A DNA stretch of 34,861 nucleotides, taken from JACCYQ01 sp036675565 (GTDB lineage Bacteria > Bacteroidota > Bacteroidia > Chitinophagales > Chitinophagaceae). The position numbers were made by a program, and so were the translations under genes. The notes beneath the pieces are model-generated. The model saw nothing but the letters and a program-made list of their open reading frames with translations, was not told the origin of the DNA and did no database searches. The stretch lies in NCBI GenBank assembly GCA_036675565.1, contig JAKFER010000092.1, positions 1-34,861 of the forward strand. The letters are read 5' to 3'. Within the stretch, counting starts at the first letter, position 1; the number at the start of each line of letters is the position of its first letter. Shown here in pieces: positions 30,737-34,861 of this stretch.

Positions 30737-30925
30737 TTAAGGGATTGACACTTTAAATAATTCAGCCTTTTCTATACCGCTATTATAAACCCTTTTAAAG
30801 AATTTGGCAGTAGTTTCGTTGTATTTCTGCTCCATGACTGTAACCCAAAAAATAAATAGTACTCTTTTCTTTACACATCTAATCGTGCATCCTAACACAT
30901 TTGTTTCAACTAATCTGTATTTCAT
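30737..30925 (-). CDS. Small basic protein of unknown function
   Basis: The start at 30925 (MKYRLVETNVLGCTIRCVKK) leaves 10 nt after the upstream gene stop and an A-rich leader. An alternative start at 30955 would overlap the upstream gene by 20 nt. The 62-residue product includes YNETTAKFFKRVYNSGIEKA and ends AELFKVSIP. Last gene of the minus-strand block. No family recognised. Confidence 0.6.
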   Translation of the reverse strand: MKYRLVETNVLGCTIRCVKKRVLFIFWVTVMEQKYNETTAKFFKRVYNSGIEKAELFKVSIP

Positions 30926-30935
30926 TTTTAAATGT

Positions 30936-31292
30936 TTATTCTGGGAATCCATCAATTTTAAAACAACACCTGATAGTATCTTTCCACTTCAAGTAGTGGG
31001 TCTTTATTTGTGCCGCTACCCAAAACCTATCAACGATAGCGCCCTTGTTTGCATACTTGTCATCAATAAGAGTTACCACGGCTCTGCTTAATTCAGCATT
31101 TGATTCAATAATCAATTGGTTTTTACTTTTTCTTTCTGAATCCAAAAGTAGCATCATGTTTGGAAGAATTTCATCTTCTTCGCTTAGGTATTTGAATATT
31201 AAATCTTTTAACTTCCTCTCATCAATTTCCCCTGATTCAAATGATTTTGCCCCGATTATTACCTGTCTTAAAGAATCCTTCACCGTACTCAT
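30936..31292 (-). CDS. Small soluble protein of unknown function
   Basis: 118 residues, acidic and helical, starting MSTVKDSLRQVIIGAKSFES. It contains LKDLIFKYLSEEDEILPNMM and ends with RCCFKIDGFPE. Its start overlaps the stop of the upstream reading frame (ATGA), showing translational coupling. Function unknown. Confidence 0.65.
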   Translation of the reverse strand: MSTVKDSLRQVIIGAKSFESGEIDERKLKDLIFKYLSEEDEILPNMMLLLDSERKSKNQLIIESNAELSRAVVTLIDDKYANKGAIVDRFWVAAQIKTHYLKWKDTIRCCFKIDGFPE

Positions 31293-31510
31293 TGTTTTTG
31301 TTTTAGATATAGGTTGTATAATTCGGTTGTGGTATTAGCAAATGTCTTATCACGGAATGCCGGGTTGTTTTTCACCCACGTTTTATTATTGAGCATACAT
31401 ATATCCATATAGTTTATCCATTCAGCAAACCCTATCGCTTCCTCTTCACTACTTAGGGATGGCACTTTGGTGGCCTTTGTATAGTGTTCCGGGCAGTTAG
31501 CTAAATACAC
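31289..31510 (-). CDS. C-terminal part of an interrupted gene (GTG start if translated alone)
   Basis: As a stand-alone ORF it begins at GTG 31510 (73 residues, ending LYNLYLKQKQ). However, the frame stays open upstream of that GTG back to the TAA at 31583-31585, encoding VTERGGKYSVVVFGKNNSQG. That stretch is typical coding sequence with no usable start codon. The TAA is the stop of the next ORF in the same frame, so this looks like the rear half of one 144-codon gene cut by an ochre codon. See the ORF at 31583-31723. Confidence 0.55.
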   Translation of the reverse strand: MYLANCPEHYTKATKVPSLSSEEEAIGFAEWINYMDICMLNNKTWVKNNPAFRDKTFANTTTELYNLYLKQKQ

Positions 31511-31582
31511 TTCTTCAAGTTCTCCCTGGCTGTTGTTTTTACCAAAAACAACTACTGAATATTTACCACCCCTTTCCGTGAC

Positions 31583-31723
31583 TTATTTTTCAGCAACCTC
31601 TTTTGCAGTGTCAATGCCCCTGCATATATCAACTACATAACTGTGTCCTTCTCTGTGTCCGTAGCGGTAGGCTACACATACATAATCGCTGCTATCTTTA
31701 CAAGAGAGTTCTGTTTTATTCAT
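31583..31723 (-). pseudogene. N-terminal part of the interrupted gene (46 residues before in-frame TAA)
   Basis: MNKTELSCKDSSDYVCVAYR, then YGHREGHSYVVDICRGI, ending DTAKEVAEK-TAA. Reading through the TAA continues in the same frame to 31289. A single base change (for example GAA to TAA) would explain it. The segments REGHSYVV, AxE and RGGKYS-x-VVF together resemble a small phage/host family of unknown function. The start codon overlaps the end of the upstream gene by 8 nt. Confidence 0.55.
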
Positions 31724-31994
31724 TGTTTGTTTTTTTTGTCACTTCCCTTATTGAAGCATGGATTTTCGCTTCTTCAAATTGTTCAGTAAAATCGAAGTGG
31801 GCAAGAGATATAAATCCCCTTCCTATTTTTATAGGGTTTACTTCCCACCCAGTCGCATCTTCCTTAAAGCACAAGCCTTCAAATCCAATATCAGATACTG
31901 ATTGCACTGCAATAGAACTAAGCTCGTTTCTATTCATGTTCAGTAAGTAGAAAAGGGGTTTAAACTGAAAATAAGAATTATCCAACTCTTTCAT
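31716..31994 (-). CDS. Small protein of unknown function
   Basis: 92 residues, MKELDNSYFQFKPLFYLLNM at the start, then a VSDIGFEGLCFKEDATGWEV segment and a charged end (IREVTKKTNNE). Mixed alpha/beta, soluble. The gene follows the 32011 gene after a 16-nt A-rich leader. No family recognised. Confidence 0.6.
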   Translation of the reverse strand: MKELDNSYFQFKPLFYLLNMNRNELSSIAVQSVSDIGFEGLCFKEDATGWEVNPIKIGRGFISLAHFDFTEQFEEAKIHASIREVTKKTNNE

Positions 31995-32010
31995 GTTTAC
32001 TTTTTTAATG

Positions 32011-32226
32011 TTACTTCCCTTGATGTACTTTTATAGAATCAACTCCTTCAAATATTATTCCGTGGTACGGCGAATAAATGTCGTAGAAAACTTTTGCTTC
32101 TGTAAATTTTATGGCTATTATCTTCCCCGACATTTCTTCATCTGCTATTCCTAACCTCTGTTGGTGTCTGTACATTGGCCTGAATGTTACTTCGTCATTT
32201 ATTTGACTTTGGCTTGGTAAGTTCAT
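32011..32226 (-). CDS. Small conserved-type phage protein
   Basis: 71 residues: MNLPSQSQINDEVTFRPMYR, then HQQRLGIADEEMSGKIIAIK and YDIYSPYHGIIFEGVDSI. It looks like a small beta barrel, and the IADEEMSGKIIAI-x-FTEAKVFYDI string is a conserved-looking core I associate with small phage proteins. Function unknown. Its start lies within the end of the 32195-32350 gene (32-nt overlap). Confidence 0.65.
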   Translation of the reverse strand: MNLPSQSQINDEVTFRPMYRHQQRLGIADEEMSGKIIAIKFTEAKVFYDIYSPYHGIIFEGVDSIKVHQGK

Positions 32227-32350
32227 TTTGTTTTTTATTTTCCTGTTTCAATAACTGATTTATTAAATACTCAATTGAATTGACGCTAAGAACATGGCTT
32301 GAAATATGCTTTGCAAGCTCTTTTACTGTCCAATTATTTTTAGTAATCAT
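32195..32350 (-). CDS. Small basic protein (51 residues)
   Basis: ATG at 32350 (MITKNNWTVKELAKHISSHV) to TGA at 32195. The first half is a likely helix; the end is Lys/Gln/Asn-rich (LLKQENKKQNELTKPKSNK). It starts in a 4-nt ATGA overlap with the upstream gene stop, which supports it as real despite its size. The N-terminal WTVKELAKHI could be part of a small HTH; unproven. Confidence 0.55.
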   Translation of the reverse strand: MITKNNWTVKELAKHISSHVLSVNSIEYLINQLLKQENKKQNELTKPKSNK

Positions 32351-32634
32351 CTTTTAGATATTTTATAGGCTGAAATAATGTCTTTTATCAATTTCGAGTT
32401 TTTGAAATTATCAAGGCATTTGTAAAAATTATCTTTCGGTCTTTGCCTTCCAGCAAAGTGACCTTCTTTAAATGCGTACTCTAATATCCCAATAACATCC
32501 TGCTCCTTTTCTTCCTCTGTGCTAATTGATGAAGCGGATTCGTCTGGAATTGGCTCTCGTTTATTATTTGGAGGCAAACCTTCTTTCAGATTTTTTACTT
32601 CATCTGTCCATTTATAATCTTCTCTTGCTGACAT
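32347..32634 (-). CDS. Small helical protein of unknown function
   Basis: The start at 32634 (MSAREDYKWTDEVKNLKEGL) is preferred: an upstream extension to 32727 overlaps the preceding gene and gives unconvincing hydrophobic residues. The 95-residue product is charged, with ASSISTEEEKEQDVIGILEY and AFKEGHFAGRQRPKDNFYKC. Coupled to the next gene by ATGA. Confidence 0.6.
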   Translation of the reverse strand: MSAREDYKWTDEVKNLKEGLPPNNKREPIPDESASSISTEEEKEQDVIGILEYAFKEGHFAGRQRPKDNFYKCLDNFKNSKLIKDIISAYKISKR

Positions 32635-32653
32635 AGTTTTATTTTTTATAGGT

Positions 32654-33289
32654 TTATATTGCTTTCCATTGTTGAACGTGCCATTTAAAAAAGAACTTAG
32701 AATCTGATACATGAAAAATATCATCACCGCCTACAAAATAACCTTCGTGAAACTCTTCGTTTTCGGTCATAAATTTTACGTGCTGCCCATCCTTTGGAAG
32801 CGATCGACGGTCAATCATCAACTGCGTGTAACCATCAATTATTTCAATTTCTTCCCCTGATGTACTTGATTGAGGTGAGGCTGCATAGCCAGCTAAAAAC
32901 TCATCAAGCAATTTATTTATCCTAAACTGACATTCATCATTTGTGAAATGATTTTTCCACCTTTCCCTGAAAACGGTATTCAGGCTATTAAATAAAATGC
33001 CCCTTGCATCTTTATCTACATCTATACCTAATGGCTGAGGGGGTGGGGTGGAATAATTCTCTAATACTTCAATGGCTCTATTAAATTCGGCAATCCAACT
33101 TTGGATATTACTTAGCGCGGCTTCAAACATTACTTTTTGCCTATTATTTTTGGCATACTTTGCCTTTTCTTTCAGGCTATCAATTTTACCCGTCTGCTCA
33201 ATAAGAGAATCTTTTAGTAATAAAATTGCTGTGTTAAATTGATCTTTACCTCCTACTGGCTCCTGTGTTTGACCTTCTGAAGTATTCAT
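32654..33289 (-). CDS. Protein of unknown function with N-terminal helices
   Basis: 211 residues, the largest of the minus block. The N-terminal half is helical and polar (FNTAILLLKDSLIEQTGKID, NNRQKVMFEAALSNIQSWIA) with a Pro-rich linker (STPPPQPLG) near residue 83. The middle has a helical segment (RINKLLDEFLAGYAA). The C-terminus is beta-like (DGQHVKFMTENEEFHEGYFV, FFFKWHVQQW), resembling short repeats in accessory phage proteins that carry a C-terminal W-rich tag. No function assigned. Confidence 0.65.
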   Translation of the reverse strand: MNTSEGQTQEPVGGKDQFNTAILLLKDSLIEQTGKIDSLKEKAKYAKNNRQKVMFEAALSNIQSWIAEFNRAIEVLENYSTPPPQPLGIDVDKDARGILFNSLNTVFRERWKNHFTNDECQFRINKLLDEFLAGYAASPQSSTSGEEIEIIDGYTQLMIDRRSLPKDGQHVKFMTENEEFHEGYFVGGDDIFHVSDSKFFFKWHVQQWKAI

Positions 33290-33352
33290 AAATTTTTGTT
33301 TTTATTTTACCAGCATTTGTTTTTCATGGCATCTTCCGTTGCGGCGCTCCGT

Positions 33353-33526
33353 TCATCTTTCTGTTCTTTGGGCATCAACAACAGCCGGGATTAATTCTTT
33401 AATATCGTTCGGGTGGTATTTGCCAGAATGCTTTTCTTTTTCAAGTTTTACATCTATGTAATAAACATAATCAGTTCCATTAATTGCATTCTCTTGCATC
33501 TTTGTAATTGTTCCTTTTTTTGCCAT
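33353..33526 (-). CDS. Small conserved-type phage protein (possible 5' frame break)
   Basis: 57 residues from ATG 33526: MAKKGTITKMQENAINGTDY, then VYYIDVKLEKEKHSGKYHPN. GxITK...ING-x-DYVYYIDVKLE and SGKYHPNDIKE looks like a complete, conserved core. The true N-terminus may lie further upstream: the ORF at 33480-33575 encodes MFKGALVLANGKK immediately before this frame, joined by a run of seven A bases. With six, the two would be continuous. Confidence 0.6.
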   Translation of the reverse strand: MAKKGTITKMQENAINGTDYVYYIDVKLEKEKHSGKYHPNDIKELIPAVVDAQRTER

Positions 33527-33575
33527 TTGCTAATACTAATGCACCCTTAAACATCCATGATTCTTTTTTTCTCAT
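33480..33575 (-). pseudogene. Likely N-terminal fragment of the preceding gene in another frame
   Basis: 31 codons from ATG 33575: MRKKESWMFKGALVLANGKK, after which the frame quickly stops. The first 20 residues join naturally to the 33353-33526 frame (GTITKMQEN) if one A of the run at 33514-33520 is removed. The rest (RNNYKDARECN) is then off-frame. Confidence 0.4.
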
Positions 33576-33628
33576 AATAATAATTTTTTATACAGTTGAA
33601 CGTAGCCTATTGCTTCTTTGTTTGAGTG

Positions 33629-33904
33629 TTAGTTAAGTTTAAGAGGGTTTAATTTAAACTTGTTTTTATCCCATTGAACAGTTTTAAGAATAAACTGATT
33701 TAATGCTTTTGTCATACAGTATGATAAGTCAACCATTGGTTTGCCAGCCTTAACGGTAGCTTCATAATTTATTTGAGCAACACATACGTCGCCTTTATAC
33801 TCAACCCAATCGCAAGCGATAGGAAGTTTTAATAACATTCGCTCATACCTGTTACCTTCCAATAAATCTACCGAGGCTTTACCCTCTTCTGGTTGTTGGT
33901 TCAT
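33629..33904 (-). CDS. Small protein of unknown function
   Basis: 91 residues: MNQQPEEGKASVDLLEGNRY, then KLPIACDWVEYKGDVCVAQI and VDLSYCMTKALNQFILK. The middle is beta-like with three Cys. Its leader shares the 12-mer ATAACAATTGTA with the neighbouring gene at 33917. No family recognised. Confidence 0.65.
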   Translation of the reverse strand: MNQQPEEGKASVDLLEGNRYERMLLKLPIACDWVEYKGDVCVAQINYEATVKAGKPMVDLSYCMTKALNQFILKTVQWDKNKFKLNPLKLN

Positions 33905-33916
33905 ACAATTGTTATT

Positions 33917-34162
33917 TTATTGTATTTCGATAGACTTTAAAATTCCATTAATGGGGGTGCTATTAACGCCCATGCTCTCATATTCAATAACGCCAGATAT
34001 TTTCTGTTTCCAAAAATCATCATCACTTTTTGCCCACTTAAAAAGCTCTACATACTTTTCTTCTGAAATACCGGACTTCGCCCAAAAAATTGACCCGTCT
34101 TGCGTACGGCATGTAAACGATCTTGGCGATGACATTCCGACTACTTTAAATTTATTATTCAT
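33917..34162 (-). CDS. Small protein of unknown function
   Basis: 81 residues with a beta-type first half (MNNKFKVVGMSSPRSFTCRT) and a helical region ISEEKYVELFKWAKSDDDFW, ending ESMGVNSTPINGILKSIEIQ. Soluble, possibly a small alpha/beta fold. Starts after the same short leader motif as the 33629 gene. Confidence 0.65.
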   Translation of the reverse strand: MNNKFKVVGMSSPRSFTCRTQDGSIFWAKSGISEEKYVELFKWAKSDDDFWKQKISGVIEYESMGVNSTPINGILKSIEIQ

Positions 34163-34186
34163 ACAATTGTTATTAATAATTATTTG

Positions 34187-34378
34187 CTATGGGTTTATAA
34201 GTTTAATTTTTCTCAATTGCCTTGCAAGAATCACCACTTTTTTCCCATTCATTTCTACCAACATATTTGAATTTTTACCACGGATACATTTACCATCGGC
34301 TCGGCGAACGGCGTTACATTCCATGCTTTTCAGTTTATCATCAGTAAATCGATCGCCTCTGTATATATATTCGTTCAT
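34187..34378 (-). CDS. Small conserved-type phage protein
   Basis: 63 residues: MNEYIYRGDRFTDDKLKSME, then CNAVRRADGKCIRGKNSNML and KVVILARQLRKIKL. The YRGDRFTD...C-AV-R-DGKCIRGKN-NMLV pattern is that of a small phage protein with a possible RNA- or DNA-contacting basic surface. Function unknown. Confidence 0.65.
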   Translation of the reverse strand: MNEYIYRGDRFTDDKLKSMECNAVRRADGKCIRGKNSNMLVEMNGKKVVILARQLRKIKLINP

Positions 34379-34382
34379 TTTT

Positions 34383-34721
34383 CTATTTACTTATTGTTAT
34401 AATTTTACCAAGTTTGATTACAAATACATTCCCCTGCCAGTTATCAGACCATTCTGGAACGGTTACGCCAATCTCAATCCCCTTGCATTCAACCGTAATC
34501 ATGGGGGCATCTTTTTGATCCCCGTTTTTAAAACATACAGCATCAAAGTATTTATAACCATAATAGTCTCTATATGAAGTGCTGTTATTTCTGCTAACTA
34601 TATCATAATTGCACAGCCTATTCCTCCAGTACTCTTTTACTTCCCGGTACTCCTCTGTCTTTTCGCCTGAAGCAATCATATCGAACCACTTCTTTTTCAA
34701 TGTCAGATGCAATACTTTCAT
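34383..34721 (-). CDS. ASCH (PUA-like) domain protein
   Basis: 112 residues. MKVLHLTLKKKWFDMIASGE followed by KTEEYREVKEYWRNRL is the typical start of ASCH-domain proteins, a PUA-like fold that binds RNA or modified bases. The end, MITVECKGIEIGVTVPEW and NVFVIKLGKI, supplies the closing strands. Such proteins are common accessory genes of Bacteroidota phages; the substrate is unknown. It shares the 14-mer CAATAAGTAAATAG with the leader of the next gene. Confidence 0.75.
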   Translation of the reverse strand: MKVLHLTLKKKWFDMIASGEKTEEYREVKEYWRNRLCNYDIVSRNNSTSYRDYYGYKYFDAVCFKNGDQKDAPMITVECKGIEIGVTVPEWSDNWQGNVFVIKLGKIITISK

Positions 34722-34736
34722 ACTATTTACTTATTG
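34383..34736. repeat. Two copies of a 14-nt leader repeat
   Basis: CTATTTACTTATTG (plus strand) occurs at 34383-34396 and 34723-34736. Read on the minus strand, CAATAAGTAAATAG ends 1 and 4 nt before the start codons at 34721 and 34378. The first copy also carries the stop codon of the ASCH gene. Confidence 0.6.
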
Positions 34737-34760
34737 TGAAAATGATTTTTAAAATATCGT

Positions 34761-34861
34761 TCAATATAAATTCTCCCAAACATAAACAGCCTGCATTGCC
34801 CATATCTTACGGGACCGTGACCAGTCTTTATATTTTACCAAACTCCAATACTTATTCCTTG
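34761..34861 (-). CDS. 3' end of an unidentified gene (partial)
   Basis: A minus-strand open frame from the right edge to TGA at 34761-34763. The tail reads RNKYWSLVKYKDWSRSRKIW and ends YVWENLY. Basic and aromatic; no family can be assigned from 32 residues. Confidence 0.5.
   Translation of the reverse strand, partial: RNKYWSLVKYKDWSRSRKIWAMQAVYVWENLY

Noticed and set aside
31583..31585. Stop codon reassignment (TAA read as an amino acid)
   Set aside because: Many genes here end with TAA at exact overlaps with the next start, and TAG and TGA are also used as stops, so the standard code applies.
1..34861. tRNA genes, CRISPR arrays, insertion sequences, integrase or attachment sites
   Set aside because: No cloverleaf sequences, spaced direct repeats, transposase or recombinase motifs were found by reading the window.

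Overview
The window is most of the late region of a tailed double-stranded DNA phage or prophage (siphovirus-like, long non-contractile tail) of a Bacteroidota host. Three things point to that host group. The clear promoters follow the Bacteroidota form (TTTG, about 20 bp, TAnnTTTG). Several predicted secreted proteins have signal peptides ending just before a Gln, as is typical of Bacteroidota. Most ribosome binding regions are A-rich with no clear Shine-Dalgarno, and one tail protein carries a SprB-like repeat. No integrase, replication gene, tRNA or CRISPR array is visible, so lifestyle cannot be decided from this window.

Layout of the plus strand: the end of an unknown gene (1-70); HNH protein and XRE regulator (74-750); small and large terminase (780-2758); two small unknown genes; a strongly promoted structural gene, possibly the tail tube (3448-4083); portal flanked by two overlapping small genes (4088-6225); a secreted beta-rich protein (6264-6692); scaffold and major capsid protein (6729-8748), followed by a strong terminator. 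A second block (8849-12326) holds head-tail connector, neck and tail completion genes, mostly chained by ATGA overlaps. Then come a small membrane protein and the tail assembly chaperone pair joined by a -1 frameshift (12582-13351), further tail genes, the tape measure protein (15001-18468), the tail hub, and a cluster of tail-tip, fibre and spike genes (18468-27710). Four proteins of that last cluster have Sec signal peptides. The lysis module (27730-29753) has several small membrane proteins, a likely unimolecular spanin and an M15 peptidase endolysin. A terminator at 29984-30010 closes the late unit.

From about 30018 a new promoter with inverted repeats drives a small gene and a tandem HTH gene (30101-30702). 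From 30737 to the right edge all genes lie on the minus strand and converge on it. They are small accessory genes of mostly unknown function (one ASCH-domain protein), with A-rich leaders. Two of them appear damaged: one is interrupted by an in-frame TAA, the other by a homopolymer frame change.

The most interesting signal is a 19-bp palindrome, TTGCTAA-N5-TTAGYAA. It occurs in front of at least five late genes or operons (terminase, putative tail tube, post-capsid block, 13381 tail gene, tape measure), in three cases between or overlapping promoter elements. It looks like the operator of a phage late-gene regulon, perhaps bound by the XRE protein encoded directly upstream of the first copy. 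Other notable points are a second A AAA AAG slippery site in a gene with a long open -1 frame, a tape-measure-like C-terminal module in that same gene, and the set of virion-cluster proteins with Bacteroidota-type signal peptides.
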